From Clostridium sp. AM22-11AC (GTDB taxonomy: Bacteria; Bacillota; Clostridia; Lachnospirales; Lachnospiraceae): 64,000 bases of DNA. The first letter of the stretch is position 1; each line of letters opens with the position of its first letter. Positions 9,360 through 17,160 of the stretch are shown here, piece after piece. A model generated the notes under the pieces. It did not search any database, had not been told where the DNA came from, and saw only the letters and a program-made list of their open reading frames with translations. The position numbers and the translations under genes are program-made. The stretch spans positions 124,001 through 188,000 of the forward strand of contig NZ_QUCM01000001.1 in NCBI RefSeq assembly GCF_003473545.1, given 5' to 3'.

Positions 9360-10907
9360 ATGAGTTTAAGTTATAATGACCTGACCCTGCTGCGCTACAT
9401 CCAGAAACGGCAGATGATCCCCTTAAGCAAAACAGCCCTGCATTTTCAGAAAAATGAAAGTTCTATCCGCCGTACCATTGAACAGATCAATCTTTACTCC
9501 AGTGAACCTATGGTCCGGATTGAAAAAAGTATCTGCTACAGCTGCATCAGCTATGAAGACCTGGTTTCCTTTATCCGCAACCTGGACCAAAAGGATTATC
9601 TCAGCTCCTCTGATGAACGGATCCGGGTGATGATCACTGCCATCTTTTTTCAAAATTATGTAAACTCATCCAAGCTTTATGAACAATGGGGTCTTTCCCT
9701 TACTACGAAAAAACAGGACACAGCACTGCTGCGGCAATTTTTAACGCGCTATGGCCTGGAACTGGTGACAAAAAAGAAAAAAGGGCTTTCTATTCAGGGC
9801 GATGAGCTCCAGCTGCGTTTTCTGGTCATTGACATCCTCCATCCTCTGTTTGAATTTACATCAGAAAATAAGGTACTTGCCCGTTTTGCAAATACGCCTC
9901 TGGAGAAGCAGACCTATGAGCTGGCAACGGAATATCTCTCCTGCAGTTTTCAGGAAGCAACCGAAATTCTTTCCCGTTTTCTCTCAGAAACAGGCTGGTC
10001 CCTAAATTATCCCTCCAAAAAATTCCTGCTGCTTTTTATCTGTATTATGAAAACACGGACTGTAAAAGATACATCTGCCTACTCTTACAAACTGCCTTTG
10101 GCTCCTTTAAACATCCATTTTACAGACTCTCCCCGGCAGAACCGGCTTTATAATGTTGCCTTAAGTATGTTAAATTTCGCCCAGCCTTTAAAACTTCCTT
10201 TTGATCCAAGGCTCTGGCAGGCAACGGAAAATTTCACAGAACAGATCGTAAGCGAACTTCCTTCTCCCTTTCCGGTCCAGGATGAATTTTTAAGGGAACT
10301 ATATGCCTACTTCTACCGTGAGATCAATCTGGACCATTTCCACTGCACTTTTGTAGATAAGACCGTAGAGGATACAAAAGGACATTTTCCTGTTTTATAT
10401 GAGCAGTTAAAGCGTTACAGTATTATTTTTAAAGCTGCCTATGGCTTTACGTTTCTGGATGAACATTTATCCACGTTGACCCTTATTTTCCAGAAACATA
10501 TTTTAAGAAACCAGACCGTTTCCAGAAACAGAAAACGGATCATTGTTATGACCAGCATTAACTTTGAACGTGTCAGCTTCTTTTTAGAACAGCTGCGGGA
10601 ACATATCTCCTTTCAGTGGATCAGCACCTTAAATATCAACGAGATCCACCAGTTGGAACAGCTGGAATACGATTATATTTTCTGCTTTTCCACCCGTATC
10701 TACAACATTCTTCACAACCGGAAACTTCCTGTGATCCGTATGAACTTTTTTGTAAAGGATACAGACATTAACCACCTGCTGGAAAAAGGATTTTCTCCTC
10801 AGACCCACCGTTTCCTGACCAGCAGCTTTGTTGTGGAAGCAGCCGGAAAATCGGAAGGAGAACTGACCCGGTTTTTACGGGAACAGTATGGCGATTATTT
10901 TGTATAA
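9360..10907 (+). CDS. BglG/MtlR-like transcriptional regulator (HTH plus PRD-type region)
   Basis: A 515-residue regulator, divergent from the PTS operon. Residues 1-60 form a winged-helix-like start (LSKTALHFQKNESSIRRTIEQI). A long helical middle follows that resembles PRD-containing regulators, then a C-terminal segment with VMTSINFERVSFFLEQL that resembles an EIIB-like fold. Histidine phosphorylation sites cannot be assigned with certainty. The start at 9360 follows GGGAGG; the open frame extends upstream to 9228 without a good site. The expected role is sugar-dependent control of the neighbouring operon, an inference from position. Confidence 0.75.
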   Translation: MSLSYNDLTLLRYIQKRQMIPLSKTALHFQKNESSIRRTIEQINLYSSEPMVRIEKSICYSCISYEDLVSFIRNLDQKDYLSSSDERIRVMITAIFFQNYVNSSKLYEQWGLSLTTKKQDTALLRQFLTRYGLELVTKKKKGLSIQGDELQLRFLVIDILHPLFEFTSENKVLARFANTPLEKQTYELATEYLSCSFQEATEILSRFLSETGWSLNYPSKKFLLLFICIMKTRTVKDTSAYSYKLPLAPLNIHFTDSPRQNRLYNVALSMLNFAQPLKLPFDPRLWQATENFTEQIVSELPSPFPVQDEFLRELYAYFYREINLDHFHCTFVDKTVEDTKGHFPVLYEQLKRYSIIFKAAYGFTFLDEHLSTLTLIFQKHILRNQTVSRNRKRIIVMTSINFERVSFFLEQLREHISFQWISTLNINEIHQLEQLEYDYIFCFSTRIYNILHNRKLPVIRMNFFVKDTDINHLLEKGFSPQTHRFLTSSFVVEAAGKSEGELTRFLREQYGDYFV

Positions 10908-10951
10908 CTGAATTTCATTTTAAAAAATTCTATTCTGAAAGGAAACCAACT

Positions 10952-11536
10952 ATGAACAGACCATTAGACTTGCAGAAAAAAGAACTCCGGAAAATATTAA
11001 AAGAAAAAAGGAACGCTCTTGATCCGGATACCTGCCGTTCCAGTGATACTGCCATTTTTAAAGCCATCACCTCCTGGGATGTATACCAAAAAGCTGAAAC
11101 TGTTTTCTGTTTTGTAGGCACAGAAGATGAGATCAATACCAGGCCTGTACTGGAAGATCTTCTAAAAAGAGGAAAACAGGTGGGTGTACCGAAATGTATC
11201 AGCAAAGGCATTATGGAAGTATATAAGATCCGTTCTTTTGATGACTTAGAACCTGGAAAATACGGAATTTTGGAGCCAAAAGAAGGCTGTGAAAAAATCT
11301 CACCGAAAGCCATCCATCTGGCACTGATCCCCTGCCTTTCCTGCAGCATGAAAGGAGAAAGATTGGGATACGGCGGCGGATATTATGACCGGTATTTACA
11401 ACAGATCACCGGTACCCAGGCAGTCCTCTGCCGCACTGCCCTTATGTGTGATGAGATCCCAATGGAGGCCCACGACCGGACCATTGATTTTGTAATATGT
11501 GAAGCAGGGGTATTAAATACAAAAAATAACGCCTAA
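10952..11536 (+). CDS. 5-formyltetrahydrofolate cyclo-ligase
   Basis: A 194-residue enzyme that converts 5-formyl-THF to 5,10-methenyl-THF with ATP. The hallmark RLGYGGGYYDRYL lies near residue 141, and the N-terminal KKELRKILKEKRNAL is typical. It is preceded by GAAAGGA and starts 45 bases after the regulator, so it may share its transcript. Length matches the family. Confidence 0.93.
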   Translation: MNRPLDLQKKELRKILKEKRNALDPDTCRSSDTAIFKAITSWDVYQKAETVFCFVGTEDEINTRPVLEDLLKRGKQVGVPKCISKGIMEVYKIRSFDDLEPGKYGILEPKEGCEKISPKAIHLALIPCLSCSMKGERLGYGGGYYDRYLQQITGTQAVLCRTALMCDEIPMEAHDRTIDFVICEAGVLNTKNNA

Positions 11537-11646
11537 GTTTTCTTAAGAATATTAGTTTTTTGTCAAATTAACAGAAAAACACGTTTTTTGCCTCTTCCAT
11601 ATGCTATACTAAATGCATCTAATACAATAAAATGGGAGGCAGGCAT

Positions 11647-12282
11647 ATGAAAGACGGAAAAAGACTGGTCATTACCATCGGAAGACAATTTGGCAGCGGC
11701 GGCTGCGAAGTAGGAACCAAACTGGCCCAGGAACTTGGACTGGATTTTTATGACAAGAACATTCTGCGCATGAACTCAGATGAAAGCGGCATCAAGGAAA
11801 GCTATTACTATATGGCTGACGAAAAAGCCGGAAATAAGCTGCTTTATAAGATCATCAAGAGCCTGACTCCTGAAAAAGGAGCTCCCTCTTTTGGTTCTGA
11901 CCTGACATCTGCGGACAACCTGTTCCGCTTCCAGTCAGAGGTGATCCGCAAACTGGCAGCTGAAGAAGACTGCATTATCATGGGTCGCTGCGCAGATTAC
12001 GTTTTAGAGGGCATGGAAGGTCTGGTACGTGTATTTATCTATGCGGATATGGATTTCAGGGAAAAACGCACCATTGAAAAAGAATATTACGCAGCAAAAG
12101 ATGCAAAGAAAAATATCAAGCGCATCGACAGGGAGCGCCGTGATTACTTCCGCTATTATACAGGAAAAGAATGGGAATTTCCGGAAAATTACGACCTGAT
12201 GATCAATACAGCAGCCATTGGAACAGACGGTGCTGTGGAAACCATTAAAAATTATCTGAAAGTCCGTGGATTTGAGATTTAA
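11647..12282 (+). CDS. Cytidylate kinase-like family protein
   Basis: A 211-residue P-loop protein of the AAK/Cmk-like group. GRQFGSGGCEVGTKLAQELG near residue 12 is the nucleotide loop and IIMGRCADYVL near residue 112 is a conserved core strand. The arginine-rich segment REKRTIEKEYY resembles a lid. These genes are common in Clostridia, and whether they phosphorylate CMP is not proven. GGGAGG before 11647 decides the start over the ATG at 11632. A strong hairpin at 12318-12365 follows. Confidence 0.85.
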   Translation: MKDGKRLVITIGRQFGSGGCEVGTKLAQELGLDFYDKNILRMNSDESGIKESYYYMADEKAGNKLLYKIIKSLTPEKGAPSFGSDLTSADNLFRFQSEVIRKLAAEEDCIIMGRCADYVLEGMEGLVRVFIYADMDFREKRTIEKEYYAAKDAKKNIKRIDRERRDYFRYYTGKEWEFPENYDLMINTAAIGTDGAVETIKNYLKVRGFEI

Positions 12283-12317
12283 AAAATACAGATAAAAAAG
12301 CTGTCATAAAATAAAAG

Positions 12318-12365
12318 TGCCTTCTCATATACTGAAAACGACGGTATAAAAAGAAGGCATTTTTT
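12318..12365 (+). terminator. Terminator hairpin containing the next gene's ribosome site
   Basis: TGCCTTCT at 12318-12325 pairs with AGAAGGCA at 12352-12359, with an inner TATAC/GTATA pairing, followed by six T. The Shine-Dalgarno AGAAGG for the gene starting at 12366 is the right arm of the stem, and the ATG follows the T-run directly. Read-through or an alternative fold is needed for expression. Confidence 0.8.
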
Positions 12366-13244
12366 ATGGCAAATGGACAGGATTTTATATCCAGAGGCAA
12401 TTTACAGATCCAGGTGATCAACATCCGGAATAATTTTCCCATACAAAACGCAAAAGTTTCCATCAGCTCCAAAGGAGAACCGGAACGTGTGCTGGAACAG
12501 CTGACTACAGACTCTTCTGGACAGACGGAAAACATTTCTCTTCCTGCGCCTCCTGAGGAATATAGTTTAGAGCCTGGTATCTACCAGCCTTATTCTGAAT
12601 ATGATGTGCTGGTGGAAGCAGAAGGCTTTAAACCCTTAAATATCTCCGGCACCGAGATTCTTGCAGGAACACAGGCCATCCAGCCTGCAGCACTTACAGG
12701 TGATGAAGGCGGCACACCTCCTGAAGACCCAGTAGTCATCCCAGACCACACTTTATTTGGAAATTATCCCCCAAAGATTGCTGAAGCCGAAGTAAAACCG
12801 GTAAACGAAAGCGGTGAGATCGTATTAAGCCGTGTGGTGGTCCCACAGACTATTGTGGTCCACGACGGAGCGCCTACAGACTCCACCGCCAAGGATTACT
12901 ATGTACCATACAGAGATTATATTAAAAATGTGGCTTCCAGCGAAATCTACTCCACCTGGCCCCAAAGTACCATTACTGCCAATGTACTGGCTATCATGTC
13001 CTTTACCTTAAATCGTGTATACACGGAGTGGTACAGAAACCAAGGCTATGATTTTACCATTACCTCTTCCACTGCCTTTGACCATAAATGGATCTACGGC
13101 AGGAATATCTTTGAAAGCATCTCCCAGGTAGTCGATGAGATCTTTGACAGCTTCCTTTCAAGACCCGGTGTACGCCAGCCCATATTGACCCAGTACTGTG
13201 ACGGACGGCAGGTTCAGTGTCCACGGTGGATGACCAGATTGTAA
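12366..13244 (+). pseudogene. 5' part of a SpoIID-like, peptidoglycan-binding gene split by the prophage
   Basis: Residues 1-100 form an Ig/carboxypeptidase-regulatory-like beta domain (NLQIQVINIRNNFPIQNAKV). Residues 175-289 resemble SpoIID lytic transglycosylases: YIKNVASSEIYSTWP carries the likely catalytic Glu, followed by ANVLAIMSFTLNRVY. The frame leaves host sequence at codon Met (13230-13232) inside the motif W-M-T-Q-W-G-S, which aligns with GMSQYGA of SpoIID. After that come three phage-encoded residues and a stop. The 3' part is at 56728-57111; joining the two gives 416 residues in frame. A spore or cell-wall role is inferred from domains. Confidence 0.88.
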
Positions 13245-13254
13245 GTGCGTATAG
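13214..13254. other. attL attachment site
   Basis: Host side ends in CACGGTGGATG; the phage arm ACCAGATTG (13233-13241) and AGTGCGTATAG (13244-13254) follow. The right end at 56704-56725 carries the mirror images CTATACGCACT and CAATTTGGT. Joining both arms gives a near-perfect palindrome centred on the dinucleotide TG (13231-13232 and 56726-56727). TG is the predicted crossover, as expected for a large serine integrase. Confidence 0.85.
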
Positions 13255-13355
13255 GGGATTTTTCCTTAGATTTTGGCAGAATTTTTCTATATTTTCATCA
13301 TAAATCAGGTGTTGAAATTTGGCAAGATATAACCGATGATCAGATGTGTGATTTT

Positions 13356-14123
13356 CTATTTTACAAGGCCTGGATACTGTAAGGCGCCGTCCTGATCCGG
13401 TGTCAATGTTACCGGATCCGTTGCCATGCGGCCGTCTTGATCCAGGTAGTACCACTTGCCGTTAATCGTCTGCAGGCCTTTAAGCATAGCACCATCAGAT
13501 CCAAGGTAATACCAAGACCCTTTGTACTGGTACCAGGTGTCATGGACCATCATGCCGGCACCGTTGAACCAATACCAGAGTTCTCCATCCTTGTGCCAGT
13601 CATTAGAAACATATTTTCCTGAGCCGTCTTTTAAATAGAAGCGCCGGCCTCCATTTTCCTGCTGCCAACCTGTTTTTACTGTAACGGGAGTTAAAAAGAG
13701 CTTCCTCTCTTCCTGACGTCTGCGGATGAGGCCAGATAATACCTTTCCGCCAGCTTTATTATACTCCAGGATTTTGGCTGCTATCTCAGAACGGGTACGA
13801 GTACCTTTAGCCGTCAATCCGTCAATACTTCCGATGTTATACGCAAAAGATACCAAGGCATCAAACTCTGGCTGCGTCCAGTTGTAAGCACTATACTTGT
13901 CCACCTTAGGACCATACTTTTTGTCCACAGACTGTCTCAACCACTCATCCGCAGTTTCCTGAGTGATCTTCAGGCCCTGGCAGATAGTTGTGCCAGTAAT
14001 AGCTTTATCGGCATTAGTGGTGCCATAGCCGATAGTCCAGACACCTACTGCATCCTGGTAGGCTGTCAGGCGGCAGCCTTCAAACTTTTTAATGAGGTTT
14101 AATCCATTATCTGATATTTTCAT
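13356..14123 (-). CDS. Endolysin: GH24 lysozyme with C-terminal cell-wall-binding repeats
   Basis: A 255-residue muramidase. The catalytic triad of T4-like lysozymes is visible as Glu15 (KKFEGC), Asp24 (YQD) and Thr30 (WTIGYGT). Residues 1-145 are the enzyme. Residues 165-245 are tandem choline-binding-like repeats: GWQQENGGRRFYLKDGSG, WYWFNGAGMM, WYYLGSDGAMLKG, WYYLDQDGRM. It cuts the wall at the end of the lytic cycle and needs the nearby holin for release. There is no signal peptide. A palindrome (14139-14152) sits just upstream. Confidence 0.93.
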   Translation of the reverse strand: MKISDNGLNLIKKFEGCRLTAYQDAVGVWTIGYGTTNADKAITGTTICQGLKITQETADEWLRQSVDKKYGPKVDKYSAYNWTQPEFDALVSFAYNIGSIDGLTAKGTRTRSEIAAKILEYNKAGGKVLSGLIRRRQEERKLFLTPVTVKTGWQQENGGRRFYLKDGSGKYVSNDWHKDGELWYWFNGAGMMVHDTWYQYKGSWYYLGSDGAMLKGLQTINGKWYYLDQDGRMATDPVTLTPDQDGALQYPGLVK

Positions 14124-14138
14124 AGCATTTCCTTTCTA

Positions 14139-14152
14139 TTGCGACGTCACAA
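14139..14152. repeat. Dispersed palindrome, copy 1 (one mismatch)
   Basis: TTGCGACGTCACAA, 15 bases before the endolysin start. Related copies are at 15443, 30498 and 49481. Confidence 0.65.
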
Positions 14153-14192
14153 TTAAAAGAGCGCCCCTCTATATGAAGGACGCCCCAAAAAC

Positions 14193-14750
14193 TTACATTA
14201 ATTGTCTTTTCATTTTTTCGGCTAACACACTGGTTGCTGCTTTTTTTATTGCTTTACTATGGCCTATTCGAAATGCTTTTTCCATTTCATCTAAAGCCTC
14301 TAAAGGGAGCATTTCCAAAACCTTTCGAAACAAAGGTGCTATATCATACCCTTCCTTAACCTGTTCTACCGTTTTTGCTGGAACCGGTACTATTTCCTTT
14401 TTCTCTGGTCGTTTTTCCTTGGCCCGAAAATAAAAATCAACCAGGTAATCATATACTTCCCATGCTTTGTCCGTGTTTAAGGACTTAGCATGAAGAAGAG
14501 CTCCTTTTTCAGTCCAGAGGTATAGGTGAGATGTCCTATTTGCGACCAGGTGAACATTATTCACCTGGTTCTTGAAAGCTCTCAACTCATCACCTGTAAG
14601 TGATATGTAATGTTTTCCTTCAACAAAGCGTTCTCTATTATTAGAGAAATTCTTTTTTATCACACCTGGAGTAGTTCCATATTCTTCAGCAATTTGTTTA
14701 CTGGTTAAAACTCTAATTTCTTTTACTTCTACTGTCTGCGGTAACTGCAT
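14193..14750 (-). CDS. Antirepressor-like protein with ORF6N domain
   Basis: A 185-residue protein. The N-terminal 100 residues match the ORF6N DNA-binding domain of phage antirepressors: TSKQIAEEYGTTPGVIKKNF, then HYISLTGDELRAFK, LYLWTEKGALLHAKSLNTDKAWEVYDYLVDFYF. The C-terminal helical part is variable. The leader between 14751 and 14869 contains a plus-strand promoter and a predicted antisense RNA, and a ribbon-helix-helix gene precedes it in the same transcript. This order matches arc-ant of phage P22. It sits between endolysin and holin genes, an unusual place for an antirepressor. Confidence 0.85.
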   Translation of the reverse strand: MQLPQTVEVKEIRVLTSKQIAEEYGTTPGVIKKNFSNNRERFVEGKHYISLTGDELRAFKNQVNNVHLVANRTSHLYLWTEKGALLHAKSLNTDKAWEVYDYLVDFYFRAKEKRPEKKEIVPVPAKTVEQVKEGYDIAPLFRKVLEMLPLEALDEMEKAFRIGHSKAIKKAATSVLAEKMKRQLM

Positions 14751-14777
14751 GATAAAACTCCTTTCAAATTTTAGTTC

Positions 14778-14806
14778 TTGAAAGAAGTTTCCTGCTGCAT
14801 TATAAT
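14778..14806 (+). promoter_or_regulatory. Promoter for the sar-like RNA, copy 1
   Basis: TTGAAA at 14778, exactly 17 bases, TATAAT at 14801. It fires against the leader of the ORF6N gene. The same promoter with identical hexamers and spacing is at 32980-33008. Confidence 0.82.
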
Positions 14807-14812
14807 ATTTAC

Positions 14813-14878
14813 AGAAGGAAACTTCTACCCAAAACAGTCGTGTGTGCTTTGGTCGGTGCTACGACTGTTTTATTTTTC
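14813..14878 (+). ncRNA. Predicted sar-like antisense RNA, copy 1
   Basis: A start near 14813 gives about 66 nt. Hairpin 1 is AGAAG-GAAA-CTTCT (14813-14826). Hairpin 2 is an 11-bp perfect stem, AAAACAGTCGT (14831-14841) with ACGACTGTTTT (14861-14871), followed by a T-rich tail. The loop holds GTGCTTTGGTCGGTGC. It is complementary to the leader of the ORF6N gene and ends at the stop codon of the ribbon-helix-helix gene (14870-14872). It does not reach the ribosome site, so action through leader structure or transcript pairing is likely. Confidence 0.72.
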
Positions 14879-15034
14879 TACTAACTTCTTAATCCCTCGA
14901 CTTATTGCCTCTGTTCTGTTCACACCTTCTTCTTCACAATATTTTTCCAATATTTCTTTATCCTCATTACTTATGCGAATACTCAATTTATTCGGTCTGG
15001 GATTATCCGTTGGTCTGCCTGTCCTTGGACTCAT
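14870..15034 (-). CDS. Small ribbon-helix-helix (Arc/CopG-like) regulator A
   Basis: A 54-residue protein: start MSPRTGRPTDNP, beta strand NKLSIRISNED, helices KEILEKYCEEEG and RTEAISRGIKKLVEK. This is the ribbon-helix-helix fold, whose dimers bind operators through the strand. The first twelve residues are identical to the paralogue at 33069-33260. GAGGTGAG precedes the ATG. The promoter at 15067-15094 overlaps two copies of TGTCGGGCA, likely its own operator. It should repress its own transcript and the ORF6N gene downstream, as Arc does in P22. Confidence 0.85.
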   Translation of the reverse strand: MSPRTGRPTDNPRPNKLSIRISNEDKEILEKYCEEEGVNRTEAISRGIKKLVEK

Positions 15035-15050
15035 ATTCTCACCTCACTTT

Positions 15051-15094
15051 TGTCGGGCATAAATTTATTATATATTATGTCGGGCAAAAGTCAA
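15051..15094 (-). promoter_or_regulatory. Promoter and operator of the RHH-A/ORF6N operon
   Basis: On the minus strand TTGACT (15094-15089), 16 bases, TATAAT (15072-15067). TGTCGGGCA occurs at 15051-15059 and 15078-15086 as direct repeats inside flanks that are inverted (CTTTTG...CAAAAG). In the paralogous site at 33272 the repeats are fully inverted. Confidence 0.75.
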
Positions 15095-15196
15095 GGGATT
15101 TTTTCTCTTACAAATGGTATCTTGAAAAGATTTTCTGCATATGCTATAATGCCGTTAGGCAAAAAGAAATAAGTTTCCATGTTGGACACAAAAGCG

Positions 15197-15229
15197 AAAG
15201 CCCCTGAGTGGTCGAGACTCAGGGGCTTT
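15197..15229. terminator. Strong 13-bp stem terminator
   Basis: AAAGCCCCTGAGT at 15197-15209 pairs perfectly with ACTCAGGGGCTTT at 15217-15229; it has T-rich flanks on the plus side. It separates the holin-side genes from the RHH-A module. Confidence 0.85.
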
Positions 15230-15271
15230 CTTCCTTTTTAAGCAGTTAGGCATCTGCAGGCTGGTTACCGA

Positions 15272-15358
15272 CTATTTGCCGCCGTCCAACCATTTGATGA
15301 TGTAGTGGCAAACTACACCAGCCGCAACAGCGACAATAAAAGAAATAAGATTTTCCAT
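15272..15358 (-). CDS. Small membrane protein (28 residues)
   Basis: MENLISFIVAVAAGVVCHYI then IKWLDGGK: one membrane span with a basic/polar C-terminus. AGGGGGTG lies before the ATG, a strong site, which supports real translation. It sits directly downstream of the holin gene. It may assist lysis, as small membrane peptides in this position often do, but this is inference. Confidence 0.7.
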   Translation of the reverse strand: MENLISFIVAVAAGVVCHYIIKWLDGGK

Positions 15359-15442
15359 GTCAGACACCCCCTTTCCTTACCGGGTATAGGGGCGGTAACC
15401 TAGACATTATAACATATGCATGATTTTTATTCTACTGATTTA

Positions 15443-15456
15443 TTGCGACGTCGCAA
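15443..15456. repeat. Dispersed palindrome, copy 2 (perfect)
   Basis: TTGCGACGTCGCAA, between the 28-residue gene and the holin gene. Confidence 0.7.
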
Positions 15457-15507
15457 ATGGCAGCCATGACCCGGACTGCCTGCGGGAGATAGTCGGATCA
15501 CCTCCTT

Positions 15508-15771
15508 CTACTTCTTGCTTGCCTGTTTGATGACCTGGTGCGCTCCGGTTGCGGCCAGACCGGATACAATACCAATAGCTGCAGCGTTGATCACATCTGT
15601 GGCTGGAAACTCTGGCATAAGATACATGCCAGCTACTCCCAGGATGCCGCCGGTCAATCCGCATACTACCGGGATAACCTCATCCTTGACCTTAGTGGTT
15701 GCCTTACATGCCATGCCGCCCAGGTAACAGATTGCTGTGATCGCTGTTACGCTTCCAATTCCAAAATCCAT
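15508..15771 (-). CDS. Phage holin (Hol44-like family)
   Basis: An 87-residue protein with two or three membrane spans (ICYLGGMACKA, VVCGLTGGILGVAGMYLM, AAAIGIVSGLAATGAHQV) and a basic C-terminus HQVIKQASKK. Size, spans and place before the endolysin fit phage holins of the Hol44 type. It would form the membrane lesions that let the endolysin out. Confidence 0.85.
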   Translation of the reverse strand: MDFGIGSVTAITAICYLGGMACKATTKVKDEVIPVVCGLTGGILGVAGMYLMPEFPATDVINAAAIGIVSGLAATGAHQVIKQASKK

Positions 15772-15773
15772 AT

Positions 15774-16115
15774 CTATACCTCCTGTTCTGCCGGCTCATA
15801 TGGTAAAGCCAGACATCTGTTATAAAGATCTTCTCCGGTTCCATTTCCACCCAATGCTTTATATGGCCTGAACATATACTCCAGATTGTCTCTGTCTTCC
15901 AAGGTACAATATTTTCTTTTTAAATAAAATGTACATGCCTGGTAAAGACGGTCATGGAGGAGTGCCAGAACTCCTGCATTGATAGCATTTGTTCTGGCAC
16001 GTTCTGCCTTTAACTGTTTGGATAATTTATGATATGCTCCAGAAAGCAATACAGAGATGATCCCAAACACCCATGAAACCCAATGCACAGATATGTACTG
16101 CATGATTGATTCCAT
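15774..16115 (-). CDS. Phage membrane-anchored protein of the lysis region
   Basis: A 113-residue protein with one N-terminal membrane segment (WVSWVFGIISVLLSGAYH), then a basic coiled stretch (KLSKQLKAERARTNAI) and a soluble tail. It is two bases upstream of the holin gene. Proteins of this pattern often sit next to holins in Clostridia phages; function unknown. Confidence 0.7.
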   Translation of the reverse strand: MESIMQYISVHWVSWVFGIISVLLSGAYHKLSKQLKAERARTNAINAGVLALLHDRLYQACTFYLKRKYCTLEDRDNLEYMFRPYKALGGNGTGEDLYNRCLALPYEPAEQEV

Positions 16116-16118
16116 GAC

Positions 16119-16250
16119 TTATTCCTCCGTGATCAGATCTTCGCACTCCAGATCGATCAAGACCTGCTTTACCTGTGGCTTGATCTTTTCTGGTACCTGT
16201 GCGTAGGTTTTCTTTCCCTTAACAATAAGGGTTGCATAAATGATTGCCAT
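16119..16250 (-). CDS. Small XkdX/CD1375-like phage protein
   Basis: A 43-residue protein, MAIIYATLIVKGKKTYAQVP..., that matches the short proteins found between tail and holin genes in Firmicutes phages. GGAGG is visible before the ATG at 16250. Function unknown. A second related gene is just upstream (16291-16392), so the pair may be a duplication. Confidence 0.75.
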   Translation of the reverse strand: MAIIYATLIVKGKKTYAQVPEKIKPQVKQVLIDLECEDLITEE

Positions 16251-16290
16251 AGTCTCCACCTCCTTCCTCAGTAATAAAAAGAGCAGCAGC

Positions 16291-16392
16291 CTAAGCATTT
16301 AATAATGCCTCAACTTCTGCTCTGATCTTCACAGGCACATCTTCAATATTAATTTTCCCTTTGCGGATCAGATCTGCATATACTCTTGCCAT
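16291..16392 (-). CDS. Second small XkdX/CD1375-like protein
   Basis: A 33-residue protein MARVYADLIRKGKINIEDVP..., similar in pattern to the neighbouring 43-residue gene (Y-A-x-L-I-x-K-G then V-P-x-K-I). Its ATG overlaps the stop of the preceding gene by one base, so translation is coupled. Confidence 0.72.
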   Translation of the reverse strand: MARVYADLIRKGKINIEDVPVKIRAEVEALLNA

Positions 16393-16820
16393 TATGCCTC
16401 ACCTCCTTCATAAAGCTCTACAATTGCCAGCTGGGTATTTGTCACTTCTTCCTCTAATGCTGCATATTTTTCACGCAAGTCCGGAAGACGAAACTCTGCA
16501 ATCAGAACGGTACCTGTTATATCTTTATACTCATACACTGCATTGCCCTCTGAATCAGTACCTGTCTGGTTTTTCTCAACTCTAATTACATAATCCTTCT
16601 GTCTGGTCATGCGACCAGCATATACCAAATCTGTCCTGGATGCCATTGTGTCCCCATTTTCATCTAAAAGCAAAATAGATTTAACGCCTGACATCACAGT
16701 TTCAACTTCTTCAAAGGTCTGCTCTCCTGGCTGAAAGATAATACATCCTCCATCCTGCTGCAGCTGATATCCGTCAGCTACTAATTCATAACTCTGAGTT
16801 CCGATTTTGATAGATTCCAT
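16392..16820 (-). CDS. Phage tail-region protein of unknown function
   Basis: A 142-residue protein. The body is beta-rich (IKIGTQSYELVADGYQL, CIIFQPGEQTFEEV) and the C-terminus is a short coiled coil (LREKYAALEEEVTNTQLAI). It lies just after the tail fibre gene, where XkdW-like proteins occur. It could be a fibre accessory. I do not recognise a named family. Confidence 0.65.
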   Translation of the reverse strand: MESIKIGTQSYELVADGYQLQQDGGCIIFQPGEQTFEEVETVMSGVKSILLLDENGDTMASRTDLVYAGRMTRQKDYVIRVEKNQTGTDSEGNAVYEYKDITGTVLIAEFRLPDLREKYAALEEEVTNTQLAIVELYEGGEA

Positions 16821-16854
16821 AATGTTCTATCTCCTTTCTGATTTGATTTTGTGT

Positions 16855-16879
16855 ATAATAAAAGGCCCTTTTAGGCCTT
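16855..16879 (-). terminator. Terminator after the tail fibre gene
   Basis: AAGGCC (16862) and GGCCTT (16874) form a stem; on the minus strand it is followed by TTTTATTATA. It sits outside the invertible segment, so it serves either orientation. Confidence 0.7.
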
Positions 16880-16912
16880 GGATTGTTGTTTCTATGAAAT
16901 TGGCTTAGTTTT

Positions 16913-17160
16913 ATAGTAATTTAGAAACTCTTGGAACAAACAAACTCAACACAGATAATCATATTTCCAAAGTAGTCTTGAATGCTAATAATAATGGAGT
17001 AACGTTTACGATTGATGGCGTTCCTTATACTTCACCGATAATGGTTGCGGGAAAGAGCATTACTAGAATGGAAATTGATACAACATTATCTAAATTAACC
17101 CTTGTTTTCTTTTATGATGGACAAATCATAAAACGGTATGTATCCTTGTCAGCATCTTAA
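16913..17160 (+). pseudogene. Silent alternative C-terminus of the tail fibre
   Basis: About 82 codons without a start of their own. Translated from the repeat it reads SNLETLGTNKLNTDN..., ending ...KRYVSLSAS and a stop. It is the only phage coding frame on the plus strand in the tail region. The junction SNLE matches SNLD of the expressed gene in frame. The composition (Asn, Thr, Val rich) suits a receptor-binding tip. Confidence 0.7.

Noticed and set aside
12245..12535. Minus-strand frame over the start of the split gene
   Set aside because: Antisense to two well-supported genes and to the hairpin; no ribosome site.
15440..15664. A 74-residue gene overlapping the holin
   Set aside because: Shadow frame of the holin gene on the same strand; no start signal and Arg/Ser/His-rich shadow composition.
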